From assembly GCA_050486545.1 (NCBI GenBank), contig JBJHDM010000012.1, forward strand, positions 5,148-69,147: a stretch of 64,000 nucleotides of DNA. Direction: 5' to 3'. A program made the translations under genes and the position numbers. The notes beneath the pieces are model-generated. The model was not told the origin of the DNA. It did not search any database and was given only the letters and a program-made list of their open reading frames with translations. Source of the stretch: DAOMNN01 sp050486545 (lineage in GTDB: Bacteria; Pseudomonadota; Gammaproteobacteria; Burkholderiales; Rhodocyclaceae). Numbering within the stretch: the first letter of the stretch is position 1; the number at the start of each line of letters is the position of its first letter. This document shows, one piece after another, positions 1-9,885 of the stretch.

Positions 1-1044
1 GCCTGCGAAGAGGAAGGTGTGCTCGGTCGCGAGTTGCCAGGTGAAGCGTGTGTTGAGCCATCCGGTCAGCGCCTCGACGAAATAGATCGCGAGAATGGCG
101 ACGATCCAGAGCAACAGGGTGAGCGCGTAGGTCGTCCGTCCGCCCAGCGCCCCATGGAGCCAGCCGAAGGCAAGCGCGCCGACCAGTGCCGTGATCTGGA
201 CGACGATGAACATCAGCGTCCGCGTGCCTTCGCTCCAGCCGATGACCTGAGCGCCGTAGATGAAGGAAAACGCCACGATCACATAGACACCGGCCATCGC
301 GAAGAGGATGGACACAAAGACGCGCGTGAGGTCCGGAAAGCGTCCAATCGAGTGCAGCGTCTCGCGCAGCCGCCGATAGCCGGTCGCAGCGAATCCCGGA
401 TGCAGCGTGCGCCGCTGGCCCACGGCCGGTTCGCGCACCCACAGGAAGGTCGGGATCGCCGCTACCAGGAAGAATACGGCCGCAAACGGTCCCACCCAGC
501 GGATCCGCTCGAAATTGTCCGCGCTGACCTCACCCAGCACGAGCAGGGCGAACCCTGCCGCAACCAGCCCTCCGGCATAGCCGAGCGCCCAGCCGAAGCC
601 GGAGATGCGGCCAAGCTCCTCGGGCTCGCCCAACGCCGGCAGGAAGCTGGCGATGAACGACTCGCCGACCGAGTAGGCCGTGTTGGACAGGACGATGAGG
701 GCGAATCCGAGCCAGATCCAGCCGGGTTCCACGAAGTACAGCAGGCCGGTGGTGATCACCGTCAGCACATAGCTGTGGAAGAGCAGCCGCTTCTTGGCCT
801 GGGCGTAGTCCATGACCGCGCCCAGCAGCGGGGCGCTGACGACGACGAGCAGGTAGCTCAGGCACAGCGCGAGGCTCCACAGCAGGTTGCCGAGCCGGTA
901 ATCCGGCGCATCGCCGACGATGATCCGGCTGTAGAGATCCCCGAAGACGACTGTGATGATGAGCAGCGTGTAGGCCTGGTTCGCAAAGTCGAACATGCTC
1001 CATCCGAAGATCTCCCTGCGCCCCGCCTTGCTCGTCCTGATCAT
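1..1044 (-). CDS. UMF1-type MFS transporter (C-terminus beyond window)
   Basis: Multi-pass inner-membrane transporter of the major facilitator superfamily, closest by eye to the UMF1/Atg22-like group. The protein starts MIRTSKAGRREIFGWSMFDF and continues FANQAYTLLIITVVF, a typical UMF1 N-terminus with the first membrane helix. Further hydrophobic helices and a cytoplasmic basic loop (GAVMDYAQAKKRLLF) follow. The visible 348 codons stay open to base 1, so the C-terminal part of a usually 430-480 residue protein is missing. The ATG at 1044 is preceded by GGGAG. It is divergent from the atp operon across a 249-bp gap. The substrate is unknown; some relatives have been proposed as amino-acid or nucleobase exporters. 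Confidence 0.8.
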   Translation of the reverse strand, partial: MIRTSKAGRREIFGWSMFDFANQAYTLLIITVVFGDLYSRIIVGDAPDYRLGNLLWSLALCLSYLLVVVSAPLLGAVMDYAQAKKRLLFHSYVLTVITTGLLYFVEPGWIWLGFALIVLSNTAYSVGESFIASFLPALGEPEELGRISGFGWALGYAGGLVAAGFALLVLGEVSADNFERIRWVGPFAAVFFLVAAIPTFLWVREPAVGQRRTLHPGFAATGYRRLRETLHSIGRFPDLTRVFVSILFAMAGVYVIVAFSFIYGAQVIGWSEGTRTLMFIVVQITALVGALAFGWLHGALGGRTTYALTLLLWIVAILAIYFVEALTGWLNTRFTWQLATEHTFLFAG

Positions 1045-1156
1045 CTCGGCTCCCGTTGCGATCCGGCTGGACACTATATCCCCGATTCGGCAAAACCCCT
1101 ATGAACAAGAGGGTTTGCTGCGATTTCGGAGGAATTGCGAGTGTACCGATGTCGAG

Positions 1157-1177
1157 GTCATGCATCTTATACATGAC
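1157..1177. promoter_or_regulatory. Near-perfect 21-bp palindrome upstream of the atp operon
   Basis: Arms GTCATG (1157-1162) and CATGAC (1172-1177), with further symmetric bases inside; 8 of the 10 base pairs around centre 1167 are complementary. It lies between the divergent MFS gene and atpI, upstream of the candidate -35 at 1214. It looks like a dimeric repressor or activator site. I cannot name the regulator. Confidence 0.4.
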
Positions 1178-1213
1178 TTGAGTCAAAAGGCCCTGCTGCA
1201 CTGCGACAGCGAT

Positions 1214-1242
1214 TTGACTTTGTGGAGGTTAACCCCTACCAT
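1214..1242 (+). promoter_or_regulatory. Candidate sigma-70 promoter of the atp operon
   Basis: TTGACT (1214-1219), a 17-nt spacer, then TACCAT (1237-1242). The predicted transcription start near 1249 leaves a leader of about 45 nt before the atpI ATG at 1294. The -35 is strong (5 of 6 consensus bases) and the -10 weaker (4 of 6). Confidence 0.5.
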
Positions 1243-1293
1243 TGCCGGACTTTCAGGCAGTCGGCGCATCACCCGCAAAGCGCCCGCGGACCC

Positions 1294-1635
1294 ATGTATA
1301 AGATGGTTTACCTGCAGCTCGGCGCGACCATCGCAGCAACGGCCATCGCGGCCGTTTTTTTCGGGTTGCACGGAGCGATCTCGGCGGCGCTCGCCGGGTT
1401 GGTGTGCGTCGTACCGAACGCGCTGTTCGCGCTTCGGCTCAGCCTGGGCTCGAAGCGGTCGGGTTCCGTATCCGCGACGGCCTTTTTCGTCGGCGAATTC
1501 ATCAAGCTCGCGACGATTGTGGGATTGTTGGTGCTGGTTCGGGCGCTGTATGAGGACCTCCACTGGGGGGCACTGTTCATCGGCCTGATTCTGGCGCTTA
1601 AGGCGAACTTGTTTGCATTTTTGGTGAAGACATAA
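1294..1635 (+). CDS. atpI: ATP synthase subunit I
   Basis: Small membrane protein (113 residues) at the head of the ATP synthase operon. It has about four hydrophobic helices (LGATIAATAIAAVFFGL, AISAALAGLVCVVPNALFAL, a third near FVGEFIKLATIVGLLVL, and the C-terminal ALFIGLILALKANLFAF). AtpI proteins assist c-ring assembly and perhaps Mg2+ supply. The start MYKMVYLQ matches betaproteobacterial AtpI N-termini. A longer reading from a GTG at 1222 would overlap the promoter and adds a non-conserved leader, so I reject it. No clear ribosome-binding site precedes 1294. atpB follows after 2 bp. Confidence 0.85.
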   Translation: MYKMVYLQLGATIAATAIAAVFFGLHGAISAALAGLVCVVPNALFALRLSLGSKRSGSVSATAFFVGEFIKLATIVGLLVLVRALYEDLHWGALFIGLILALKANLFAFLVKT

Positions 1636-1637
1636 AA

Positions 1638-2492
1638 ATGGCTGGAAACGCTCCCACCGCTTCAGAATACGTAGTCCATCACCTGACCAACCTGACCGCC
1701 ACCGGCAAGGCTCAGCAGGACATCGTCGACTGGAGCGTCATCAACATCGACTCGGTGTTCTGGGGCTTCGGTCTCGGCATCCTGACCGTCTTCGTGCTGT
1801 GGCGCCTCGCGCTGCGCGCCACTTCGGGTGTTCCGGGGCGTTTCCAGGGGTTCGTCGAGCTGATGGTCGAGATGGTCAATGACCAGGCCAAGAGCATCGT
1901 GCATAGCGCGGAATCGCGGAAGTTCGTCGCGCCGCTCGGGCTCACCGTCTTCATCTGGGTCTTCCTGATGAACTTCATGGATCTGATCCCGGTGGATCTG
2001 TTCCCGATGCTCTGGGAGCGCGGTGTGCTGCCCGCGCTCGGCGGCGACCCTGCGGTGGCCTATGGCTACATGCGCGTCGTGCCGACCGCGGACATCAATG
2101 TCCCGCTGGGCATGGCCATCGCGGTGCTGCTGATGTGCTTCTACTACAACATCAAGATCAAGGGCTTCGGCGGCTGGGTGCACGAGCTTTTCACCGCGCC
2201 GTTCGGCAAGCACCCACTGCTGTGGCCGATCAACTTCATCATGCAGATGATCGAGTACCTCGCCAAGACGGTGTCGCATGGCCTGCGTCTGTTCGGCAAC
2301 CTGTTTGCCGGCGAGCTGCTGTTCGTCCTGATCGCGCTCCTCGGTGGGACGGCCACGGTGTTCGGGTTCATCGGCCATCTGATTGCCGGATCGGTCTGGG
2401 CGATCTTCCACATCCTGATCATCGTTCTCCAGGCCTTCATCTTCATGATGCTTACGCTGGTGTATGTCGGCCAGGCACATGAAAGCCACTGA
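1638..2492 (+). CDS. atpB: F1Fo ATP synthase subunit a
   Basis: Subunit a (284 residues) forms the proton half-channels against the c-ring in the inner membrane. The fourth/fifth helix signature HGLRLFGNLFAGE contains the essential arginine (Arg217 here, counterpart of E. coli Arg210). Other landmarks are FMDLIPVD near residue 115 and a C-terminal helix rich in Ile/Phe ending GQAHESH. Length and helix pattern are normal. The ATG at 1638 follows the atpI stop directly. The next gene, atpE, is 54 bp away. Confidence 0.98.
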   Translation: MAGNAPTASEYVVHHLTNLTATGKAQQDIVDWSVINIDSVFWGFGLGILTVFVLWRLALRATSGVPGRFQGFVELMVEMVNDQAKSIVHSAESRKFVAPLGLTVFIWVFLMNFMDLIPVDLFPMLWERGVLPALGGDPAVAYGYMRVVPTADINVPLGMAIAVLLMCFYYNIKIKGFGGWVHELFTAPFGKHPLLWPINFIMQMIEYLAKTVSHGLRLFGNLFAGELLFVLIALLGGTATVFGFIGHLIAGSVWAIFHILIIVLQAFIFMMLTLVYVGQAHESH

Positions 2493-2546
2493 TAATCTGT
2501 ATCATTGCAGGTTTTAACTTAGTCACCTTTACGTCAAGGAGTTGTC

Positions 2547-2795
2547 ATGGAACTTACCCTGGGTTTTGTCGCGCTGGCCTCTGGTCTGATCATCGGTCTG
2601 GGTGCAATCGGTGCGTGTATCGGGATCGGCATCATGGGCAGCAAGTACCTCGAGGCTTCCGCCCGCCAGCCCGAGCTGATGAACGCTCTTCAAACCAAGA
2701 TGTTCCTGCTTGCCGGCCTGATCGATGCCGCGTTCCTGATCGGTGTCGGTATCGCGATGATGTTCGCCTTCGCCAACCCGTTCGTCGTCGCCTGA
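2547..2795 (+). CDS. atpE: F1Fo ATP synthase subunit c
   Basis: The 82-residue proteolipid hairpin that builds the rotor ring. Helix 1 is glycine-rich (GLIIGLGAIGACIGIGIMG), the polar loop carries ARQPE (residues 39-43), and helix 2 holds the proton-binding Asp60 in LAGLIDA. No sodium-type glutamate signature is present, so this is a proton ring. A strong ribosome-binding site (AAGGAG, 2537-2542) fits the high copy number of subunit c. Confidence 0.98.
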   Translation: MELTLGFVALASGLIIGLGAIGACIGIGIMGSKYLEASARQPELMNALQTKMFLLAGLIDAAFLIGVGIAMMFAFANPFVVA

Positions 2796-2832
2796 TCGGT
2801 CCGACCTTCCACACAACCGAGGGCCAAGAACA

Positions 2833-3306
2833 GTGAATTTGAACGCAACCCTGATAGCCCAGATCGTTGTGTTCTTCATCCTCGGCTGGTTCACGATGAA
2901 ATTCGTGTGGCCGCCGATCATGAAGGCACTCGATGAGCGTGCGAGCAAGATCGCCGACGGGCTGGCAGCTGCGGACAAGGCCAAGGCAGATCTCGCGCTT
3001 GCCGAGAAGAAGGTCGTCGAAGAGATGCGCAAGGCCCGCGAATCCGCGGGTGATGTGCGGGCAAATGCTGAAAAGCAGGCTGCCAGGATTCTCGAGGACG
3101 CCCGGGCCGAAGCCAACCGTATCGTCGCTCAGGCCCGTGAAGCGGCCGAAGGCGAGGCCGCCACCGCTGCCCAGCGTGCCAAGGAAGATCTTCGTGACCA
3201 GGTCGCTCAACTCGCCGTTGCCGGCGCCGAGCGGATCCTGCGCCGTGAAATCGACGCCAAGGTGCACGGCGAACTGCTTGCCAACCTGAAACAGGAACTT
3301 CAATAG
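2833..3306 (+). CDS. atpF: F1Fo ATP synthase subunit b
   Basis: Peripheral stalk subunit (157 residues) with one N-terminal membrane helix (LIAQIVVFFILGWFTMKFVWP) followed by a long charged coiled coil (roughly residues 35-150) that dimerises and holds F1 to subunit a. It starts with GTG. The gene ends 1 bp before atpH, indicating translational coupling. Length is normal for the family. Confidence 0.97.
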   Translation: MNLNATLIAQIVVFFILGWFTMKFVWPPIMKALDERASKIADGLAAADKAKADLALAEKKVVEEMRKARESAGDVRANAEKQAARILEDARAEANRIVAQAREAAEGEAATAAQRAKEDLRDQVAQLAVAGAERILRREIDAKVHGELLANLKQELQ

Positions 3307-3307
3307 C

Positions 3308-3844
3308 ATGGCCGAGAACGTCACCATCGCGCGCCCCTACGCCGATGCCGCCTTCGAGCTGGCCAAGGGGGTCGATGCGCTGGGGCCTTGGTCGGAAGCA
3401 CTCGACAAGCTGGCAATGATCGTTCGTGATCCGTCGGTTCGGGAATGCATCGGCAATCCCCGGCTGACCGCCGATCAGCTCAACGACCTGATCGTCGACA
3501 TCGCCGGCGAAAGCTTGAACGAGGACCAGCGGAATTTCGTGCGGATCCTCGTCGAGAATGAACGCCTGACGGTGCTTCCCGAGATCCGTGAGCTGTTCGT
3601 CGAACGCAAGAACGAGCACGAGGGCGTCCTGGAGGCGGATATCGCCTCCGCCTTCGAAATCGACGACGCAAGCCTGGCAAACCTGAAGGCCGATCTTGAA
3701 GCCCGCTTCAAGGCCAGGCTGAACGTGAAGGTCCGCCTCGACCCCGAGCTGATCGGTGGGGTCCGGATTGCCGTCGGTGACGAAGTGATCGATGCCTCGG
3801 TCCGCGGCAAGCTCGCGAACATGGCCGCTGCGCTAAAGAACTAG
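3308..3844 (+). CDS. atpH: F1Fo ATP synthase subunit delta
   Basis: Stalk subunit delta/OSCP (178 residues), linking the top of alpha3beta3 to subunit b. N-terminal helical domain begins with the family pattern TIARPYADAAFELA. The C-terminal part has the characteristic RLDPELIGGVRIAVGDEVID strand region near residues 140-160. It lies between atpF and atpA in canonical order. Confidence 0.97.
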   Translation: MAENVTIARPYADAAFELAKGVDALGPWSEALDKLAMIVRDPSVRECIGNPRLTADQLNDLIVDIAGESLNEDQRNFVRILVENERLTVLPEIRELFVERKNEHEGVLEADIASAFEIDDASLANLKADLEARFKARLNVKVRLDPELIGGVRIAVGDEVIDASVRGKLANMAAALKN

Positions 3845-3856
3845 GAGCAACCATCC

Positions 3857-5395
<1,539 letters not shown>

Positions 5396-5415
5396 GCCGC
5401 TGACGGAGACGGAAT

Positions 5416-6285
5416 ATGGCAAGCGGTAAGGAAATCCGAACCAAGATCAAGAGCGTGCAGAACACGCGCAAGATCACGAAGGCCATGGAGATGGTGGCCG
5501 CATCCAAGATGCGCAAGGCGCAGGACCGGATGCGGTCGGCTCGTCCGTACGCCGAGAAGATCCGCCGACTCGCCGCGAATCTGTCGCAGGCCAATGTCAC
5601 CGAGTACAAGCACCCGTTCCTCGTTCGCAAGGCCGAGAACAAGCGGGTGGGCCTGATCCTGGTCACGACCGACAAGGGTCTGTGCGGTGGTCTCAATACC
5701 AACATCCAGCGCATCGCGCTGAACGCGATGAAGGAGTGGGAGACCGGTGGCGCCAGCGAGATCCGCGCCTGCTGCATCGGCAACAAGGGTCTGGGCTTCA
5801 TGCAGCGCGTGGGGGCGAAGGTCGTCTCGCACGTGACGCAGCTGGGTGACACGCCGCATCTCGAGAAGATGATCGGCCCGGTCAAGGTCATGCTCGACGC
5901 GTTCCAGAACGGCGAACTCGACGCGGTGTACGTGGCCTATACCCGCTTCATCAACACGATGAAGCAGGAACCGGTGCTCGAGCAGCTGCTGCCGCTGACC
6001 GGGGAAAAGCTCGGGACGCCTGACAGCTCCTGGGATTACCTCTACGAGCCCGATCCGCAGGTCGTCATCGACGAGATGCTGGTTCGCTACGTCGAGGCCC
6101 TGGTGTATCAGTCGGTGGCCGAGAACATGGCTTCGGAACAGAGCGCGCGGATGGTCGCCATGAAGGCCGCGTCGGACAACGCCAAGAACGTGATCGGCGA
6201 GCTCGAGCTGGTCTACAACAAGACCCGTCAGGCCGCGATCACCAAGGAACTGTCGGAAATCGTCGGCGGTGCCGCGGCGGTCTAA
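5416..6285 (+). CDS. atpG: F1 ATP synthase subunit gamma
   Basis: Central rotor shaft (289 residues). N-terminal coiled-coil helix begins ASGKEIRTKIKSVQNTRKIT with the motif MEMVAASKMRKAQ. The central Rossmann-like part has LVTTDKGLCGGLN. The C-terminal helix carries the conserved pattern ARMVAMKAASDNAKN followed by YNKTRQAAITKELSEIVGGA. Full length. Confidence 0.98.
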   Translation: MASGKEIRTKIKSVQNTRKITKAMEMVAASKMRKAQDRMRSARPYAEKIRRLAANLSQANVTEYKHPFLVRKAENKRVGLILVTTDKGLCGGLNTNIQRIALNAMKEWETGGASEIRACCIGNKGLGFMQRVGAKVVSHVTQLGDTPHLEKMIGPVKVMLDAFQNGELDAVYVAYTRFINTMKQEPVLEQLLPLTGEKLGTPDSSWDYLYEPDPQVVIDEMLVRYVEALVYQSVAENMASEQSARMVAMKAASDNAKNVIGELELVYNKTRQAAITKELSEIVGGAAAV

Positions 6286-6310
6286 CGATTATTGATTTAA
6301 GGAAACGACG

Positions 6311-7708
6311 ATGAGTACTGGTACGATCGTTCAGTGTATCGGCGCGGTGGTGGATATCCAGTTCCCGCGCGAGTCGATGCCGAAAGTGTTTTACGCCCTC
6401 AAGCTCGAGGAGTCGGGCGGTTCGTTCGCCGAACAGGGTCTGACCTTCGAGGTCCAGCAGCAGATTGGCGACGGCGTGGTGCGTACGATTGCCCTCGGTT
6501 CGACCGACGGCCTGCGTCGCGGCATGAAGGTGTCCGACACCGGCGCGCCGATCTCGGTGCCGGTCGGCCAGGGGACCCTCGGTCGGATCATGGACGTGCT
6601 CGGACGCCCGATCGACGAAGCCGGCCCGATCGACTCCGAAGAGTTGCGTCCGATTCACGCCAAGGCACCGAAGTTCGACGAACTGTCTCCCTCGGTCGAA
6701 CTGCTCGAGACCGGTATCAAGGTCATCGATCTGATCTGCCCGTTCGCCAAGGGTGGCAAGGTCGGCCTGTTCGGTGGTGCCGGGGTGGGCAAGACCGTGA
6801 ACATGATGGAGCTCATCAACAACATCGCCAAACAGCACTCGGGCCTGTCGGTGTTCGCCGGGGTGGGTGAGCGGACTCGCGAAGGGAACGACTTCTACCA
6901 CGAGATGAAGGACTCCAACGTTCTCGACAAGGTCGCGATGGTGTTCGGCCAGATGAACGAGCCTCCGGGCAACCGTCTGCGTGTCGCGCTGACCGGCCTG
7001 ACCATGGCCGAGCGTTTCCGCGACGATGGCCGCGACATCCTGTTCTTCGTCGACAACATCTACCGCTACACGCTGGCCGGTACCGAAGTGTCCGCACTGC
7101 TCGGCCGGATGCCGTCCGCGGTGGGTTACCAGCCGACGCTGGCCGACGAGATGGGGCGACTGCAGGAGCGCATCACCTCCACGAAGGTCGGCTCGATCAC
7201 GTCGATCCAGGCCGTGTATGTGCCGGCGGATGACTTGACCGATCCGTCGCCCGCGACGACCTTCCTTCACCTCGACTCGACCGTCGTGCTCTCGCGCGAT
7301 ATCGCAGCGCTCGGGATCTACCCCGCGGTGGATCCGCTCGACTCGACGAGCCGCCAGCTCGACCCGCTGGTCGTCGGCGAGGAGCACTACAACGTCGCGC
7401 GCGAAGTGCAGCAGACCTTGCAGCGCTACAAGGAACTGCGCGACATCATCGCGATTCTCGGAATGGACGAACTGTCGCCAGAAGACAAGCTGGCAGTCGG
7501 CCGCGCGCGCAAGATCCAGCGTTTCCTGTCGCAGCCGTTCCACGTGGCCGAGGTCTTCACCGGCTCGCCGGGAAAGTATGTGTCGCTGAAGGATACGATC
7601 GCCGGGTTCAAGATGATCGTCAGCGGCGAGTGCGACCACATGCCGGAGCAGGCGTTCTACATGGTCGGTGGTATCGAAGAGGCCATGGAAAAGGCCAAGA
7701 AGCTCTGA
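6311..7708 (+). CDS. atpD: F1 ATP synthase subunit beta
   Basis: Catalytic subunit of F1 (465 residues). Walker A GGAGVGKT at about residues 155-162, catalytic-glutamate region GVGERTREGND, Walker B LFFVDNIYR, and the alpha/beta-type signature PAVDPLDSTSR. The site uses AAGGAAA upstream of the ATG. One of the most conserved proteins in the window and useful for phylogenetic placement. Confidence 0.99.
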   Translation: MSTGTIVQCIGAVVDIQFPRESMPKVFYALKLEESGGSFAEQGLTFEVQQQIGDGVVRTIALGSTDGLRRGMKVSDTGAPISVPVGQGTLGRIMDVLGRPIDEAGPIDSEELRPIHAKAPKFDELSPSVELLETGIKVIDLICPFAKGGKVGLFGGAGVGKTVNMMELINNIAKQHSGLSVFAGVGERTREGNDFYHEMKDSNVLDKVAMVFGQMNEPPGNRLRVALTGLTMAERFRDDGRDILFFVDNIYRYTLAGTEVSALLGRMPSAVGYQPTLADEMGRLQERITSTKVGSITSIQAVYVPADDLTDPSPATTFLHLDSTVVLSRDIAALGIYPAVDPLDSTSRQLDPLVVGEEHYNVAREVQQTLQRYKELRDIIAILGMDELSPEDKLAVGRARKIQRFLSQPFHVAEVFTGSPGKYVSLKDTIAGFKMIVSGECDHMPEQAFYMVGGIEEAMEKAKKL

Positions 7709-7766
7709 TCGGGCAACCCTCGCGGCGACTTTGCGGTCGCCGTGAGGCCAAGACAAGGACGACACG

Positions 7767-8192
7767 ATGGCAATGACGGTACACGTCGACGTAGTCAGCG
7801 CCGAGGAAGAAATCTTCTCGGGCCTGGCCGAATTCGTCGCCCTGCCGGGTGAAGCCGGGGAGCTCGGGATCCTGCCGGGACACATGCCGCTGATGACGCG
7901 CATCAAGGCGGGAGCGGTGCGGGTCAAGGTTCCCAACCAGGCCGAAGAGGAGTTGATCTTCGTGGCGGGCGGGATCCTCGAGGTCCAGCCAGGACTGGTG
8001 ACCGTGCTTGCGGATACCGCGATCCGCGGGGGCGACCTGGACGAAGCCAAGGCGCTCGAAGCGAAGAAGATGGCCGAAGAGGCCTTGCGCAACCAGTCCT
8101 CGAAGATCGATTACGCGAAGGCACAGGCCGAGCTGGCCGAAGCGATGGCACAGATCGCGGCGATCCAGAAGCTTCGTAAACGGGGTCATTGA
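7767..8192 (+). CDS. atpC: F1 ATP synthase subunit epsilon
   Basis: Rotor subunit and intrinsic inhibitor of ATP hydrolysis (141 residues). N-terminal beta-sandwich (AMTVHVDVVSAEEEIFSG, LPGEAGELGILPGHMPL) and a C-terminal two-helix domain (EAKALEAKKMAEEAL, then YAKAQAELAEAMAQIAAIQKLR). It is the last gene of the operon; 32 bp after the stop a strong hairpin terminates transcription. Confidence 0.97.
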   Translation: MAMTVHVDVVSAEEEIFSGLAEFVALPGEAGELGILPGHMPLMTRIKAGAVRVKVPNQAEEELIFVAGGILEVQPGLVTVLADTAIRGGDLDEAKALEAKKMAEEALRNQSSKIDYAKAQAELAEAMAQIAAIQKLRKRGH

Positions 8193-8224
8193 GCCGCGCA
8201 GGGCATCGGGCGGTTCGGAAACGG

Positions 8225-8250
8225 AAAAGGCAACCTTCGGGTTGCCTTTT
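8225..8250. terminator. Bidirectional intrinsic terminator between atpC and ubiJ
   Basis: Perfect 11-bp stem AAAAGGCAACC / GGTTGCCTTTT closed by a TTCG tetraloop. A-rich on one side and T-rich on the other, so it can stop both the rightward atp transcript and the leftward ubi cluster transcript. Confidence 0.9.
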
Positions 8251-8272
8251 CAACGTTCGGACAAGGCGTTCC

Positions 8273-8878
8273 TCAACGACCGGTTCTGCGGGGGCTCCGA
8301 AGACGTGCAATGCGTTTTTCCAGCCGTGCAATCCGGTCGCGGATCTCGGTGGTTTCCTCGGAAAGTGTGCGCAGCGAGGGTCGGCAGACCAGCAGTTCGG
8401 CCTCGTCGACCAGGTATTCGGCGAGATTCGCCCCGGTCGCCTCGAGTGCGCGCGCGTGCGCGCTGCGAAGCGCCTGTGCACCCAGGTGAATCCGCCGTGC
8501 CGGAAGATCGCCGACGAGGCGGGAAAGGTCCTCCTCCGCGTCCCACTCGAGGTTCCGGAACACGAATCCGATGGTTTCCGCCAGTTCGGCGTTCCCCTCG
8601 ATGCGCGCGGCGTTCATCAGCCGGTCGGTCCCGCCCGCGAGGATGGTCGGAAGCTCGGCAAACGGCAGGCGGATGTGTACGTCGGCCCGTGACGCCGCCG
8701 GGGCCGCATCGACTTCGCAGAACCGCCCGTGGTCGTCGATGACCAGTCGCAGCTCCACCGGGGGAGCACTCACCTGTACCGAACTTTCGGAAAACGCAGC
8801 GAGTCGTTCGCGCGCCCAACTCGCCTGTTCGAGCAGGTGATTGAAGACCAGACAGAACCCGTGGGCAATCAGACTCAT
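8273..8878 (-). CDS. ubiJ: Ubiquinone biosynthesis accessory factor UbiJ (SCP2 domain)
   Basis: 201-residue protein matching UbiJ: an N-terminal SCP2-like lipid-binding fold (about residues 5-110, with LVIDDHGRFCEVDAAP and ADVHIRLPFAELPTILAG) and a C-terminal helical/coiled-coil tail (ETTEIRDRIARLEKRIARLR). UbiJ, with UbiK, supports the soluble Ubi complex by binding ubiquinone intermediates. Its place in a cluster with ubiE supports the call. A ubiB gene, often beside ubiJ, is not here: the next gene downstream is the convergent atpC. No clear ribosome-binding site is visible. Confidence 0.8.
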   Translation of the reverse strand: MSLIAHGFCLVFNHLLEQASWARERLAAFSESSVQVSAPPVELRLVIDDHGRFCEVDAAPAASRADVHIRLPFAELPTILAGGTDRLMNAARIEGNAELAETIGFVFRNLEWDAEEDLSRLVGDLPARRIHLGAQALRSAHARALEATGANLAEYLVDEAELLVCRPSLRTLSEETTEIRDRIARLEKRIARLRSPRRTGR

Positions 8879-8923
8879 CGCAGCGGTTCGCGGCGGTCGA
8901 GTCGCAGCGTGTCGGCCGCGGCC

Positions 8924-9787
8924 TTAATTCACCTGTTGGATGCCGGCGATGACCCAGCCTTCGTTTCCGGTCGTCGGCTTGGTCAGATGCCAGATCTCGT
9001 CGAAGGAGGTCGGCGCGGAAGCCGGATCCTCACGCAGCAGGCCATGAAAGCGCACACTGACGATGTAACGGCCGGACTCCTCGGCGACTTCCACCACCTC
9101 GGCGTCGAGATCGACGACGTCGGTGCGTGGCTCGGATTCAGTACGCTCCGCGAGTTGCAGCCGGATCTCGGCAAAGACCTCCGGCGTTGTGAACGCCCGA
9201 ATGTCGTCGAGGTTGCCCTCATCATGCGCGGCCTGTAGGCGGATGAACTGGACCTTTGCCTGTCGGACGAACGCGGCCGCGTCGAAACCCTCCGCCAGCG
9301 CATTCATCGATGCGGTGTGCGTCGCGGTGCCGGATACGGTTTCGGGGCGGATGTCCGGGTTCGATGCGCCATAGGCGGAGCTGCCGACGCCGGCGTACTG
9401 CATCGCGTTCGATGAGGCGCCGGCGAGCGCCCTGCGTGCGAAGCGGCGATAGAGCATCAGTGCGCCGAAGGCCAGCAAGGCGAGCAGGAAGAACGAGGCG
9501 AATCCTTCTCCGAGACCGAGATGCGAGAACAACGCAGCGAGTCCCAGGCCCGCTGCAATGCCTGCGATCGGCCCCATCCAGGAGCGTCCGCCAGCCTGGG
9601 TGCCGGCAGCGGGTTGGCGCGGGGCGCTCTGCTGGGTTGCCGCGGGTTGTCTGGGTTGTGAAGGTGGCGTGGCCTGGCGTTGCATGCCGAAGCTGCCACC
9701 TCCGCCCAGGCGGCGGGCTTCCGCTTCGGGCAGGGGGACGCCGAGTGCGAACACCGCAACAACAAAGCTGATGATCAGTTTCTTCAT
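8924..9787 (-). CDS. Tim44-like domain protein, exported and membrane-anchored
   Basis: 287 residues. N-terminal signal sequence (MKKLIISFVVAVFALGVPLPEAEA), a Gln/Pro/Ala-rich low-complexity stretch (about residues 30-70), two adjacent hydrophobic segments (IAGIAAGLGLAALFSHL and FASFFLLALLAFGALML), then a Tim44-like C-terminal domain (about residues 165-285) with FVRQAKVQFIRLQAAHDEGNL and a final EGWVIAGIQQVN. Bacterial Tim44-like proteins are poorly characterised; the domain is related to that of the mitochondrial import factor Tim44. It sits between ubiJ and ubiE on the same strand, suggesting an envelope or respiratory role, but function is not shown. Confidence 0.75.
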   Translation of the reverse strand: MKKLIISFVVAVFALGVPLPEAEARRLGGGGSFGMQRQATPPSQPRQPAATQQSAPRQPAAGTQAGGRSWMGPIAGIAAGLGLAALFSHLGLGEGFASFFLLALLAFGALMLYRRFARRALAGASSNAMQYAGVGSSAYGASNPDIRPETVSGTATHTASMNALAEGFDAAAFVRQAKVQFIRLQAAHDEGNLDDIRAFTTPEVFAEIRLQLAERTESEPRTDVVDLDAEVVEVAEESGRYIVSVRFHGLLREDPASAPTSFDEIWHLTKPTTGNEGWVIAGIQQVN

Positions 9788-9830
9788 GGAATGAGCCTCA
9801 TCGCAAAGCAGACTTGGAGTTTGGAAGGAT

Positions 9831-9849
9831 CCGGCCAGCGCTAGGCCGG
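9831..9849 (-). terminator. Hairpin between ubiE and the Tim44-like gene, weak terminator at best
   Basis: Arms CCGGCC (9831-9836) and GGCCGG (9844-9849), extendable by three more pairs with one mismatch. No T-tract follows on the minus strand, so it may only attenuate or stabilise the ubiE transcript. Confidence 0.3.
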
Positions 9850-9885
9850 GTCCGGAACCGGTCGGGATCGGGTACGACTCGTCGC

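Noticed and set aside
1222..1293. GTG-initiated N-terminal extension of atpI
   Set aside because: It overlaps the best promoter candidate and adds 24 residues unlike AtpI proteins.
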